From NCBI GenBank assembly GCA_030142905.1, contig JASJOG010000003.1:5611501-5675500 (forward strand): DNA of 64,000 nucleotides, read 5' to 3'. This DNA comes from Heliopora coerulea (lineage: Eukaryota > Cnidaria > Anthozoa > Scleralcyonacea > Helioporidae). The notes under the pieces were generated by a model, which ran no database searches, was not told where the DNA came from, and was given only the letters and a program-made list of their open reading frames with translations. The position numbers were made by a program, and so were the translations under genes. Below are positions 1-11,716 of this stretch, piece by piece (position 1 is the first letter of the stretch; every line of letters begins with the position of its first letter).

Positions 1-1092
1 TTGCGTTGTTTACCTGCTGTGTCACAAGGGCATTACATTTAGACTTAGTGAAAGACTTAAGTGCTCGTACATTTATGAATTGTTTACGTAGGTTCACTTC
101 AAGGAGGGGCGTACCCACCTTGATTATTTCAGACAATGCAAAGACATTCAAGGCGACTGAGAAAGCCTTGAAGAAGTTGTATGAAAGCAAGGAAGTAAGA
201 GCATATGTAGAAAACAATAAATTAGAGTGGAAAATTTAATTTAGAGAGAGGTCCATGGTGAGGAGGTTTCTTTGAAAGAATGGTCGGGACGGTTAAGCGA
301 TGTTTGAGAAAGGAGCTTGGTAATGCTAAATTAACATCTGATGAATTGTTAACAACATTGATTGAGATTGAAGGAACTCTAAATTCCAGACCCTTAACTT
401 ATGTGTACGATGAAGTGGAGGTTGAAGTGTTAACACCATCTCATCTTATAGTCGGAAGAAGACTGACGTCTATCCCAGATGAGGGCAAGTCTGAGGACGC
501 AGTCGATGCTGTAGGTTTGACTAGAAGGTTTAAAAATTTAGCGAGGAGAAGGGTCCATTTTTGGAATAGGTGGCGGAAGGAATACTTGACAGATTTGAGG
601 GAGCATCATAAGCAATATAGTAAAACTAAAAACAGGAAGATCAACGTGGGTGATATCGTTCTGGTGCAGGATGAAACTCTTAAGAGAGGCAAATGGAAAC
701 TAGGCAAGATTGAAAGGCTAATCTTAGGTAGAGACCAGGAAATAAGGGGAGCCAGTGTGAAGGTGATAACGAACGATAATGCATTGAGTATAAACAGGCC
801 AGTGCAGAAATTAGTCCCATTGGAAGCGAGCAGTAACGAGGATGTGAAACAGAATAAGACTAAAGGAGTCGAGAAGGAAGGTGAAGGGAAGGCGGAGAAT
901 TTGGAAGAAGAGAAGGGTGATAATAGAGACAATAGAGGGTTAAATGAGGAGAAGGATGAAAAGACAAACACGAGAGATGAGAGAGATAGGATGATTAAAG
1001 GTTTGGAGGAAGATGATGCAGGTAGGAAAAAGCCCAGAAGGGCAGCTGCATTGGATGCACAGTGGAGAACAAGAGTCATGCTTGACCCCTAA
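1..1092 (+). pseudogene. BEL/Pao retrotransposon integrase C-terminal half, decayed
   Basis: The first reading frame (6-239) carries part of an integrase core, including the pattern FTSRRG...ISDNAKTF that holds the second catalytic Asp. The second frame (280-1092) continues through FERMVGTVKRCL, with the catalytic Glu, into the DUF5641-type C-terminal domain (PSHLIVGRRL) typical of BEL/Pao. The two frames are separated by a one-base shift near 235-240 and by an in-frame TGA at 259-261, where the family has a Trp-Trp pair. The tail is Lys/Glu-rich. The 5' part lies outside the window. In an active element this protein would insert cDNA into the genome; this copy is dead. The 606-1079 minus-strand ORF is its shadow. 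Confidence 0.88.
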
Positions 1093-1100
1093 AGGCTCAA

Positions 1101-1449
1101 GGGGGGGGGGGAGTGTGTTGAATCTTTTGTAAATATTGTAATTGGTTGAATGTAGGGTAATCAGGACTATTGTTGGATTACCTTCTTGTTAGACTTTGAA
1201 CTGTGGACTAAAGCACAATGTGAGGTGGAGCTTCCGGGCGACGCCAAAAAAGGAAAGTCTTGTAACTTTAGAAGGGAGTTGACGATCGTAGAGGTAGTGA
1301 TGTAATCGAATGTAAAGAGTCTTGTAACTTCGAGATGAGTCGTGAACAAACGTTCCACATTTTATTGAAAGATACAGTCCCCGTTTGTGTTTTGGAACCA
1401 GCCGAAGCACAACTACCTTGGTGCGCAGGGTAGAAAAGTGCAATATACA
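1101..1449 (+). repeat. Polypurine tract and 3' LTR start of the BEL/Pao copy
   Basis: A run of eleven G follows the integrase stop codon and is placed as a polypurine tract. The LTR appears to start at 1116 (TGTTGAATCTTTTG), matching the TGTTGAAAAG start of the intact BEL/Pao LTR at 16604-22037 read on the minus strand. The right end is not certain, because PLE sequence takes over near 1440-1455. The LTR is therefore at least about 330 bp or is cut by the PLE. Confidence 0.6.
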
Positions 1450-1893
1450 GGGGTTGTGTTAATGGCCTTTTCTTCTAGGTTTTCCACACAGAGATTTGCA
1501 ACAACTGGGCTTACCGGACTCCCCATAGCACATCCGTGTACTAGTTTGTATGTATCTCCTTCGAAGACGAAATAGTTATTAGAAAGGCCGAAGTTCAGGA
1601 GTGAAATTATGTCATCATTATCCATTTTTGTCCTTGATTCGAGGGTCCTATCTTGCTCCAGTTTTTGTCGGATGTAATCATAAGCTTTTTTGACTGGAAC
1701 CGCAGTAAATAGTGAAGTGACATCAAATGACACGACTTCTTCATCGGCGATGGTGATATCGGCTATTTCCTTTGCAAACTGAGTGGAATTTTCAACAGCA
1801 AAGCCATTTTTGTTCTGTAGTGGAGACATGTCAGCCAGGAACTTGGAAGTGTTGTATAGAGCCGAGCCGATGGAGGTGACTATGGGTCTTAAA

Positions 1894-2585
1894 CAGGCCT
1901 GTAGCCAGCCTGCATCTCTAGGGGGGCATTGATAGCTCTAGGGGGGGCGACGAACTAGACCCATCTGACCTGATCCAACAACATGTCATGACCAACCAAT
2001 TCAAAAATCAAAATACCCCTACTTGCAAGAGTGGAAACGAAGAAAAAAAAAGAGACAGTACCAAATATTTATATAACGAACTATTATTAATATCGATATC
2101 GACATATGATCGTTTAGTTTATCCAGTCCAACTTAAGTTCAACTACTATACTTCTTGATTCATAAATTTATTAGATTAACAGTATGTTGGTCTTCTTTAA
2201 CGCATCATTAAGTGTTCGATTGAAGCTAAATCAACTGCAAACGAGGGTGAAGTACTGCTAGTCTCTTGACGAATGCATCTAGGTCCAGTTTAGTAGTTTT
2301 TTTTTGCTCGAATGCAAGCAAGACCAAACTGGCTTGCCTCGGCTGCAGCATAGCACGTCGTGTTGGTTTGTCAATACGAGTTAACACGGAAAAGCCACTT
2401 TCACAAACGGCACTACTTGCGCCAATCGCTGCCACCTCATTTAGGCATAGGCATACCTCATTTATCATATTCATTTATTTCAATGAACACATTTTTTAAT
2501 ATGGTCAGGATTTTTTTCCCGGGGGAGGCGAAAAAAATTCTGGGGGGCGCATTGCCCCCCTAGGCCCCCCTTGGCTACAGGCCTG
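1894..2585. mobile_element. hAT-type DNA transposon, internally deleted, with 8-bp TSD
   Basis: The element is bounded by perfect 8-bp direct repeats GTCTTAAA (1886-1893 and 2586-2593). Its ends start CAGGCCTGTAGCCA on both strands. The 692-bp body keeps only the end of a transposase gene (2226-2474, minus). TSD length, CAG-start TIRs and the dimerisation domain all agree on hAT. It sits inside the PLE reverse transcriptase, so it is younger than that PLE. Confidence 0.88.
2226..2474 (-). pseudogene. hAT transposase C-terminal dimerisation domain fragment
   Basis: The 82-residue frame contains SSAVCESGFSVLTRID followed by LQPRQASLVLLAFEQ. This matches the hAT C-terminal dimerisation pattern (Ser-rich start, E-x-x-F-S-x-L, R..M...R...L..L). 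The catalytic RNase-H-like domain is absent because the element is internally deleted, so the fragment cannot transpose by itself. Confidence 0.75.
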
Positions 2586-2746
2586 GTCTTAAAGGGTTGC
2601 CTTGCTTGTGGAGTTTCACTGATCCCCTTATCGCAGTTAGTAAACCATCAGTAGAGCGAAGTCTTGTATGTTCTTTCTTCAAGTTTTCCTTGATTTCTAA
2701 AGGTTAGGAGCCTAGCGGTCAATTCCCTTTCGATCTTATTGAAAGG

Positions 2747-3205
2747 TTGCTTTTTCACCTTGACCCACCTGACACAATGCGACGAAACTACGCCACTTTG
2801 CCTTACATTAAAGGGATAACTCAACAGTTAACAAGGACTCTGCGCCAGTACGACCTAACTGTAACGACCAAACCATTAACCACATTACAGCAACTGTTTT
2901 CTTCACCAAAATACAGGGTTAAACCAGAAAAACAGACGACTGTGATTTACAAGAGCCCTTGCTCGGAGTGCTCATGGTCTTATATAGGAGAAACTGGGAG
3001 ATCTTTTGAGACCAGGAAGAAAGAGCACATCCGAAACGTGACGAATTACGCACCGGGATCGAATATCGCATCGCATGCATGGAATAACGGACATAAAATC
3101 GGGTTCGACAATGGAAAAATCATCGATAAAGGGAACTACAGAACAAGGAAGACACTAGAATCTTGGCACACGGAAATTTCAAAGGACGCTGATAACAATT
3201 CTTAG
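2747..3205 (+). pseudogene. Penelope-like element C-terminal GIY-YIG endonuclease domain
   Basis: The frame contains a Cys-rich linker (CSECSWSYIGETGRS) followed by RKKEH and HAWNNGH. This is the GIY-YIG endonuclease arrangement found C-terminal to the reverse transcriptase in Penelope-like elements. The reading frame is open to a stop at 3203-3205, but the domain is detached from its RT, which lies inverted immediately to the left. The protein would nick target DNA in an active copy. Confidence 0.85.
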
Positions 3206-3425
3206 CCATTACCAAAACAATACATGAATATAGTTATGAAACAACGCTGCTGCTAGTCAACTTATTTTCATTTTTTGTATAGCAGTCATTTTGATCTGAT
3301 GATGTAACCTCTAGTATATAAGTAACTATCTTTCATTAGTCCAGTACCTGTCGAAGACCACAGTCTAGTGGCCGAAAGCTCGTCATAATAAAAACTTTCT
3401 GGTCAGAGAACGTCTCTTCATTTAA
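3206..3425 (+). repeat. PLE 3' tail with hammerhead-like core
   Basis: Downstream of the GIY-YIG stop, 3348-3380 reads CTGTCGA, then a short stem (CCAC...GTGG), then CGAAAGCTCG. This resembles a hammerhead ribozyme core (CUGANGA, stem II, GAAA), but the fourth core base is U instead of A. The same tail, ending GGTCAGAGAACG, occurs as a palindrome at 26502-26652. Hammerhead motifs are known from PLE termini; activity of this copy is unlikely. Confidence 0.5.
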
Positions 3426-4471
3426 AACAAAATTACGTGAACACAAGACCGACTTTCGATCACTTTTCAGTTTATAAACTCATAACAATCTTTATGTCGT
3501 ATATTTTTTCCATAAAACATAAAAGGAATGCCACACAGAAGGTCAGAGAAACAAATGATAGAAAGCTGTTGTTTTTCAAACTACATCTTTGTTTTGGTGG
3601 ACGTTTGACGAGCAAAAACTCGACTTTGCAAACTTCTTCGAGTTTAACAACTCGTATTTGCAAACTTAGTCGTGTGAAGGCGCCTTACAACACTTTTGCG
3701 GCAAAAACCATGTTGATTTGTTTGTAACTACTCTTAAATTTATATGGAGTATACCACAATAGGGCTGTCTACTGTACATAAAATACACATTCGTTCAAAA
3801 TTTTTTAGTTGTTCGTCAACATGCATGTATTCACAGGGACGTCTTCCTCAGTTCGTGTTACAATGAACGAACCGAAACACATGTGGTCGTCCTACTTGAC
3901 ATTTTTGGGGCCGTGGCTTGGATGGTAGCGGCCTAACGTTTACAACTTGTTACCCGACCCAGGCTCTTACTCGGCACCGTAGGCATATATATATATATAT
4001 ATATATATAAGAAGGTAGAACATTAATAAATTGTTGTTCTTTATGTTATACAATGTAGAGTCGTATGATGGAGTCAGGTGTGGTGTTTTATCTTGAGTAC
4101 AATAGCCTCGAAGATGAACTGAATTAAATACCCGAAGCACATAAATGAACAGGCAAGACAACCAGTATGTCAGCAAAGACCTAAAAAAGCGTGGATTGCC
4201 ACTTAATAATAAGGGCCGAAACGGATTGGGAAGGCTACCAATAATTTTCCAGTTCCAGCTCCAATGGAGATGAAAATCGATTAAGCACAAAATTGGACAT
4301 TCTTCAGAGCACAGTACGAGAATTAAGGGATTGCGACTGGTCTTGACAACAAAGAAGTAGGAACACGTACTGGAACGCTTCTGTCAGTGGCGGGAAGAGA
4401 ATGTGTTCGAATAGACCAACATGTTGATATGAGTGAAGAGGACAGCAAAATTATTGCGATTCAGTAGTATT
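3426..4471. other. Non-coding stretch with an AT microsatellite
   Basis: No gene is supported here. An (AT)n run occupies about 3984-4010. The short frames at 3437-3727 and 3967-4290 have no recognisable domain and one runs into the microsatellite. Confidence 0.6.
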
Positions 4472-4635
4472 CAGGGAAATATGTTATGTACGCCTGGGAC
4501 CAGCTAGTTGTGTCCGCCTTAGAGAAATGTCTGCTTTATAGAGAGTTGATGTACAGGGATATATGTTATGTACGGCCGGGACCAGCTAGTTGTGTCCGCC
4601 TTAGAGAGGCGTCCGCTTTATAGAGGTATCTGCAT
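4472..4635. repeat. 82-bp tandem duplication with TIR-like end
   Basis: Two consecutive units of 82 bp (4472-4553 and 4554-4635) share TATGTTATGTACG, GGGACCAGCTAGTTGTGTCC and GCCTTAGAGA. The right edge ends GAGAGAGTTGACTG followed by TA (about 4650), which resembles the end of mariner-like elements such as the one at 15543-22191. No left partner was found, so it may be a solo transposon end. Confidence 0.55.
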
Positions 4636-4750
4636 TGAGAGAGTTGACTGTATTGCCACGTTCGGCAAAAGCAAATGTCCTCCAGGTTTGAGATGCAAAA
4701 GAGGTTTTAATGTCAGGTAAAGCTCCATCAATCGACATTTTGGACATCTT

Positions 4751-6930
4751 TTGGTCAATATTGATGACTTCGTATGCCTTTTGGAATTTGTACTGCCTCT
4801 GAAAAGTTTCAAAGAAGATTACACAAAGTACGGTTTGCTTGGAGGTTTGCTTGGAGTCGCGGTGATAGCAGATGACATTTTGGTACATGGATCAGGCGAC
4901 ACAGTAGAGCAAGCTGTACGAGATCATGACCATAATCTGGTGGCCGTTCTGGAAAGAGCCTGACCATGTGGTCTGAAGTTGAATAAGCTGAAGTTCAAGT
5001 TACGGAGGACAGAAGTAGCCTATATGGGTCATTTGTTGACATCTAAAGAACTTCGTGCAGATCCCCGAAAGATCGAAGCAATCATGGATATGCCTACACC
5101 TAATGGAGGGCAAGCCGTTCAGCGACAATTAGGATTTGTCAATTATTTGGCAATCTTTCTACCTCATCTATCAGAAGTGAGTGAGCCATTATGACGCCTA
5201 ATAGATAAAGGTGTTATATGGTGTTGGCAACCACAGCTTAAAAAGGCTGTCAAAGTGATCAAAAAACTGGTAACCAACCATCCAGTGCTGAGGTATTATG
5301 GTGTACAGAAGCCGGTAACGATATAGTGCGATGCCGGTGAAATTGGTCTGTACGTAACCCTGCTCCAGAACAGACAGTCTGTGGACTATGGTTCGAGGTC
5401 ACTGGCAGCAACAGAACACAGATATGCACAGATAGAAAAAGAATGTTTTGCAATTCTCTTTGCCAGTGAACGTTTTGATTTGTATATTTATGGAAGAGAA
5501 AGAGCCCTTGTCGAGTCGGACCACAAACCACTAAAGATAAAATCCTGACTAACCGTTCCTCGCCGTCTTTAGAGAATGCTGCTGAAGATGCAGAAATACA
5601 ACTTAGACGCAAGTTACAAGAAAGGAAAAGAGATATTTTAGACTGATACACTTTTCCTAACAAAGTAGATCTTCCACGTCAGCCGACAAACTAAATTCGA
5701 GAAATAATTGGAAAGTGAGAACCACGCTTAGTTTCTAAAGGTTAATGCCGACCCGATATGTTACAACGGATACATTCCAGTCATCATGGAGGAGAATGTT
5801 GTCTACGCAAGGCACGGGATGTACTGTACTGGCCTAACATGAGCTGCGAACTGAAAGACATGGTCGGACAGTAAATTACATGCAATGAGTATCAACAGTC
5901 ACGGTAGTAAGAACCGTGGATGACGTACCCGATCCCCGAACGCCCGTGGACCGTGTAGCAATGGATATTTTCACCTCCATGGAGAAGACTACCTCATCAT
6001 TGTCGATTTTGATTAAAATTTTTGGAAAGTAGACCGTCATTACAACAGCTACGGTAATCAAACACTGTAAAACGTACTTTAGTGGACATGGAGTACTCGA
6101 TGTCGTGGTCACAGATAACGGTCGACAGTTCACTGAATTTTCAAGGGAATGGGAATTCCAACAAAAAACTGGACAGAAGCTGATGAAAAAAGCCAAGCAA
6201 GGTGGTTAGGATATCTGGAAAGCTAATCTTGATTGGAGGAATATACCCACTAAGGAAATGTGTAGCAACACATTTAAGCGTCTCGTATCTCATGGGACAC
6301 GTACGCTAAGACCTACGGTAGTAACTAAGACCTACGGTAGAAGAGGTAATTCGGGAGAAAATTAAACAGAACTGACTAAATGCCAAACAGTATAATGACA
6401 GAGGTTTAGAAGACCTGCCAGAGCAATTGTTTATTGGAGCAATTGTTTGAGCAAATCCAACCGTAGCTAAGAGAAATAATAGGTGGGAACTTGGTACGTG
6501 TGTTCAGAAATCCGACCCTCGGTCTCACATCGTGGAAATTGGAGGAAAATTGTACAGGAGGAATAGGAAATTCCTGAGAACTACAAAAGAGAAATATGTG
6601 GAGTAGAATATTCCTGAAGAAGCATTGGAATACCAACCTAGCTCAACTGGTCAGTCACAGTCGAGCCCCGAGGGAGTAAGCAAGTCAAGTCAGTGTCAGT
6701 CCACTTCCGAGAGTGCAAGCAACTCAATAACCCCGCATAGAACCCTAGCAGAGTCAGTGACATCAAAAATGAATAGCTTGGTAAGCGAAACAACAACAGA
6801 AGAACCAACCTTGTGGAAGAACAAAGCCAAACAATAATCTCCAGCAGAAGGTAACATCACAGGTTAAACGACAGACTAGAACTCGGAAAATCAGTCAACC
6901 TGAACGTTATAAAGGTTTTGTTATGAAATA
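4751..6930 (+). pseudogene. Ty3/gypsy retrotransposon pol, heavily decayed
   Basis: The order of pieces is that of a Ty3/gypsy pol. The reverse transcriptase motif IADDILVHG lies near 4864-4890. The RT-RNase H connection (YMGHLLTSKELRADPRKIEA) lies at 4979-5194, and RNase H pieces with IEKECFAILFA and SDHKPL at about 5200-5560. An integrase zinc-finger and core remnant (VVVTDNGRQF) spans 5780-6200. The C-terminal region WELGTCVQKSDPRSH lies near 6485-6560. Several stops and frameshifts break it. LTRs were not identified. Confidence 0.82.
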
Positions 6931-6939
6931 TACATTGGT

Positions 6940-7095
6940 GACTGTTGGTGACTGACGTTTAGACGGCCTCAGCGGCGGTCATTTTCAAAGGATGATCGTC
7001 TTTGAGGCCGTCGAAACGTCAGTCACCAACAGTCTTTCTCAAGACTACACTAATCTGGACGATCTACCATCACCAACCATGTACAAAGAACATTC
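6940..7095. repeat. PLE-tail inverted repeat (family with CAGTCTTTCTCAAGACTACA)
   Basis: A left arm (GGTGACTGACGTTT, GACGGCCTC) at about 6946-6990 mirrors a right arm (GAGGCCGTCGAAACGTCAGTCACC) at 7001-7030. The right arm is followed by CAGTCTTTCTCAAGACTACA and TCTGGACGAT. The same unit occurs at 16096-16394. It lies at the 3' edge of the gypsy relic and looks like a short PLE terminal insertion in head-to-head form. Confidence 0.65.
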
Positions 7096-7429
7096 CATAT
7101 TCAAACATATCCATATTCTGATCCATCAGGCACTATTGGATAACAATATCATCAATCCTGCCAACCAGCGGAAAAGGAGAAAGCTATTCAGCCACAACTG
7201 TAAGAAAATGCATTATCCGACAACCTGCAATGACATCATTGATCATGAAGAGATATGAGATTGGGAAGGAAAATCAGCTCCTCTTTGAGGTTAATCTGAA
7301 ACAGGATAAGGTGGTGAGAGACAGGCGATGGACCCGTTGAAATGAAACTGAAGCTAAGCTATTTTCTCTGTGGAGCTGTGCACACGAGCTACTCAGTCAC
7401 CTCCGACTTCAACAAACATCCTTAGTGAC

Positions 7430-8070
7430 ATGGTTAACCACGGAATGGAAGAATTCGATCTTGTACGTTTCTGGACAAAAACTATTCCAATAATACGAAA
7501 CCACATCTATAATTTGTGAAAGAGACGGGGGATATGTCGCTGCATTTCCGTGGAAAATAGAACAGCCTCCACTTGCCTCAAATTACCATGTACGTGAAAG
7601 GTGTACAGAATCAATGATTCGACGTCTTGCCAAAATCGAACACCTCCTGAAAACCTACGAAGAAAAGCATTAATCATGGAAAAAGAATAAGAATCAAGTG
7701 GTCAAAAGTAAACTATATACCTTCTGCATGCCGTTTTCAAACACTTGACGTCAGTTAAGATTGTTTATGACTGCAGCTGCTTATAATCAACCAGCTCACC
7801 TAGTCTAAACGATTGCCTGCTAATTGGACCAGCTCTTTTAGCTAAAATACCCTCCTTCAATCTTTATCTCAAACCCTCTGCCTTCTCAACGGACAGAGTT
7901 TTCCCCATATTCACTTGAACGAGTACGACCGAAAGTGCTTTTCACGGCTAACTAATCCCAAAGATCTCGAAAGTCCATTATGTGCACATTGCTTCAAGGT
8001 GATGCTATTCGGCTCCGCCAGTTCACCCATCATAGTCAACGGCACTCTATAACTACCACCTAAACAAGCA
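7430..8070 (+). pseudogene. BEL/Pao copy A: protease-RT linker and RT fragment, decayed
   Basis: EEFDLVRFWT appears near 7446. FPWKIEQPPLASNYHV followed by MIRRLAK appears at about 7540-7660, the segment that precedes the RT in BEL/Pao polyproteins. Frame-shifted RT pieces follow (CLLIGP, then FKVMLFGSASSP at 7780-8040), the last matching the F-G-x-x-x-S-P motif after the first RT Asp box. Stops and shifts are frequent. It belongs to a different subfamily from copy B at 9704-13500. Confidence 0.65.
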
Positions 8071-8099
8071 CAAAACGTCTGTAAGGAAGGACGTGAAAG

Positions 8100-9703
8100 A
8101 AGAGTTGCATACATTGTACACGTTACGCGACACCGTAACGCTTTAAAATTAGCTCCATAATATTTTAATAATAATTTAATTTTACGTCAACGCTGCAACA
8201 GGTACGCGTTTAGTGTGAAAGATACCATAATGTCGATTGGTAATTTTCATGAGTTACGGCGCATGGTAACAGCGTTGTGTCATGCGTCCAATGTGTGCGA
8301 GTCAAAAACCCGAATGTCGGTTATCCAACCTTCAGATGTGGAACACTAGCTGAGAGAGCGCTAAAAAGAAGCACACTTGGCCAAGTCCCAAGGCAAATTC
8401 AACTTACGATAATGGATAACTAACAGTCCACAATCTCATATGCGCAGTCAAAGGTTACGCAAGTCAACATCGAGCGCCTTTAATCGAACCCTAACACCGA
8501 CAACGTTGCCTAGGTGCTAAAGGGTCACGACAATAAGCAAAGCCTACCTATCACCAACGTGAAATCATACAACAATCAGCAAAGGTCTCTGGGCCTGCAA
8601 CCCTATAACTTCTGTAACGATAGTAGTCAGAATCCTTACACAAGAGCAAGGGTACCGAAGACTTCCTGATGGATTCAGTATTACCACAGGAGGAAACCAG
8701 AGTGCCTAAAGAAAACCTGCAGTGTTGGCAGAATCAAATTGGAGTATACTCTTTAACCCTTTGACGCCTGAATTTTTTTTTCTCTTTGTTCTCTCTTAAA
8801 ATCGTGGCTATAGACTTTCCGGGTGGAAAACGTAAATGTATCTTTTAAATTGTCTTTTTTACTATTGTGAAAATGAGCGGAGCAGAAGGTTTAACTGGGG
8901 AAAAGGTACGTCTGATACTTTCCTCTACTTGTTCTTGAGTCTTCTTTCTACAAAAGTTGCACTAGGTTACCTTGTCGTATCTTGTCTTCTGCTTTGTGTT
9001 TTCTGGTTTTCGGTAAGCAATAAAAATGCAAAACTCGCAAATCTTTTCTTTGTTTATTTTATCGGGTTCGTAATTCGTTTCATCTTCGTCATTAAAAACC
9101 TCGTATCTCCGGATGAATAGCTTAAATCGTTCTTATAGCAACTCTCAGACTGACATATGTGACGAATTTTGAGATAATGTGGAATTTTTAAATTTCTTTA
9201 TGACAAAAAAAACAAACTTCAAAACAGTTCTCATTCGTTACCAGTCCGTACTGCTGGTTTGCTACCGGTAACCTACGCGAATGCTCCATTTTTGAAACGG
9301 ACAGGCTGAACATGAAAAAAAAAAATCGTAATTTATGTTGAATTGAGTGATAAGAGTAATTGGAATACCAAACGAAATACCACAACTGTTTAAATATCAC
9401 TGTTTAAATTGCGGTTTAAATTGTATATCTGTTACCATTTGTTAAGCCCTTATAGACAATTCTCACCAAAGATTTTATTTTAAAACAGAATTGAAAGTGT
9501 AAGGGCATCCTAGATAACTTTTAGTTTTAAAATTTTACAATCTCGCTATACCTACAGTATGTAGCACCAGTCCCTCGCGCGGGCATGGTATTGAGAACTG
9601 TTCCCGCATATGGTTGAACCTCTCAAGCAAGGGTTCAAATAAAATATGGAGTGTTTTTCAGCCCGGAAGCAGTTACAGTTCAACCATATTTAAACGGTTA
9701 TCA
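8100..9703. other. No supported gene; probable retroelement flank
   Basis: 8100-8760 is probably further decayed retroelement sequence, but no domain can be named. 8760-9560 is AT-rich without recognisable coding. The stretch just before the gag ATG at 9704 may include the 5' LTR/leader of BEL copy B, but I found no matching 3' LTR in the window. Confidence 0.4.
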
Positions 9704-10560
9704 ATGGATCATAAAGGTTAAGACAAGTCGTTCGTTGGTTTAGAAGATGAGACGAGCTTGTTAGATGTCGTTTATGTTGAACAGATGAACTTGCCAGGGC
9801 TCAGTGAATTACTGCCACTATTCTCACCACTAACAGCTCATTCGATGAACGTTGCTGGATCCCTGACACTTGTTGCTGATCCCATAGTATGGAATGGAAG
9901 GACGATCCAACAGAGTAAGAACGAATTTGTTAATACACATGGGAATACGGAGAATGTTGCTTATAGCACTCTACAAGCTGTTACTACAAAATGTGGTAAC
10001 GAAGTAATATTAAAGAGTCTCGAAGAAAATCGAAAGACTGCCTTAACTAATGTACTAAGGCAGATTAATGAGATGGAATCTCTTTTGTCAAGTGTAAACA
10101 ATGAAGAAATTGTTAGAGTAAATGTACTTCAGCTCAACCGGTTGTTTATGAACATGCAAAGTGCACATTAGTTATACATCAATCAACCAGAAAATGAAAG
10201 GGATATTGCATCGGGTCAAAACTGGTATGACATTCAAGATAAACGAGTTTTTGAGTTTAAGAAACAAATCACTGAATTCCTGAACAACACCAAAGAAGAA
10301 AAGCCGATAAGGTACGAAACCTACTCGTGCAAGTCTGAAAGATCACGCTAGTCAAGATCTTCAGTGGCTTCATCGACATCCACAAGAACAGAATTGATCG
10401 TTGCAAAAACAAAGGTTACTGCCCAGGAAATAAAGGCAGCATTCCTCAAGGAAAAGCAAGCACTCAGAATGGCTGCTGAAGAGTTAGAGTTCAAGGAATA
10501 AATAGCAGAAGCAAAGTGGAAGAAAGGATATATGAACAGTATCATGATGTAAATAATGTC
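9704..10560 (+). pseudogene. BEL/Pao copy B: gag region, decayed
   Basis: A frame opens at ATG 9704 but meets a stop after five codons, then reads on from about 9720 to a stop at 10169-10171 and beyond. Visible features are ENRKTALTNVLRQINEM (coiled-coil-like) and WYDIQDKRVFEFKKQITEF, followed by a charged Ala/Glu/Lys segment (EIKAAFLKEKQALRMAAEEL). That order is what BEL/Pao gag proteins show before their zinc knuckles. At least three stops are present. The matching pol follows at 11717-13500, interrupted by the AT/palindrome insertion. Confidence 0.6.
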
Positions 10561-10984
10561 GAGCCTGTTAACATTAAAGATTATTCAAATCTAAACTTGA
10601 ATAAATAACCAGTAATTAGCAGTCCATCTGACCTTGTCCAATCGGTGGTAAACGCCTCAATTCGAATTATTTCTGGTACAGTAAATATAAATAACTCAGC
10701 TACTACAACACCAACCTCATATTCAAAGGCTGTTCCAGTGACAGCATCATCACTGAATCCAAATGCTTAACCTTTTGTTGCTACTGATTTGAAAGGCAAA
10801 GAAATGCCCACAAATATGCTTGCCACTTCGGGATATAGTGGGAACGTCCCGGATACGCTAGAGGATCGACAACCTGAGTGTGAAGGCCCAAGGTGGGGCC
10901 CAAGGAGCCCGCCCCCTCTTTCAGTAAGCTACAACTTAGTAAAACAACTACAAGTGTTTATCTTCCAGGTAGTTTATAAAACGC

Positions 10985-11056
10985 AATATCATATATATGT
11001 ATATATATATATATATATGATATATATATGATATAGATATATGACATAGTCGTCTG

Positions 11057-11110
<54 letters not shown>

Positions 11111-11292
11111 CTTCACGAGCCCGCTCAACATAAAGTTTAAACGTCATATAAACATCATAAAAACTTTATTAAAAAAGAAGAAAAATCCACAACTTACGTT
11201 TCGGGGACCGGCCCCTTCTTCAGTGAAGAAGGGGCCGGTCCCCGAAACGTAAGTTGTGGATTTTTCTTCTTTTTTAATAAAGTTTTTATGAT

Positions 11293-11331
<39 letters not shown>

Positions 11332-11431
11332 CAGACGATCATAGACCGGCCCCTTCTTCAGCTGAAGAAGGGGCCGGTCCCCGAAACGTAAGTTGTGGAT
11401 TTTTCTTCTTTTTTAATAAAGTTTTTATGAT

Positions 11432-11480
<49 letters not shown>

Positions 11481-11485
11481 CAGAC
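10985..11485. repeat. Two PLE-tail palindromes embedded in AT microsatellites
   Basis: 11150-11298 is an almost perfect palindrome with arms of about 73 bp centred at 11223. Each arm holds CTTACGTTTCGGGGACCGG or its complement. A second copy of the right arm, with a short mirrored start, lies at 11345-11437. Both include GAAGAAGGGGCCGG...CCCCGAAACGT, a hammerhead-like core; the second has the complete CTGAAGA. (AT)n runs lie at about 10987-11037, 11060-11106, 11299-11328 and 11438-11477. AGTCGTCTGATC near 11048 is mirrored at 11477. The block splits BEL copy B between gag and pol. Confidence 0.75.
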
Positions 11486-11716
11486 GACTCTGATCATCGC
11501 GTAAGCGTGAAACACTGTGTAACGGCAGTTGCTCAAAGCTTAGACATTAACCAAATAGACTATTAAAGCTCTACATCTTTGTATTGAGCACTCTCCTTTT
11601 CAGAGACCAAACAGCTACATTTATATATATATACATATGATCTTATAATATACGACCCGAATTGGAACCCAAGAAACAAGAATGGCAAAGACAAGGACTC
11701 CAAAGGAATCCTACCA

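Larger units (their letters stand above)
1413..2746 (-). pseudogene. Penelope-like element reverse transcriptase fragment (inverted 5' part)
   Basis: Read on the minus strand, 1829-1440 gives a reverse transcriptase of Penelope type, with VVSFDVTSLFTAVPV and the GCAMGSPVSPVVANL motif. The upstream part lies at 2746-2594 and contains the HK.GNPLRPIVTSIGS region; one frame break separates it. The two pieces are split by the hAT element at 1894-2585. The C-terminal catalytic YVDD region is missing, because similarity stops near 1450. The adjoining plus-strand GIY-YIG segment belongs to the same class of element, so this is best explained as a 5'-inverted, internally deleted insertion. Confidence 0.8.

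Noticed and set aside
606..1079. 157-residue Ser/Leu-rich minus-strand protein
   Set aside because: It is the shadow of the Lys/Glu-rich C-terminus of the BEL/Pao integrase frame.
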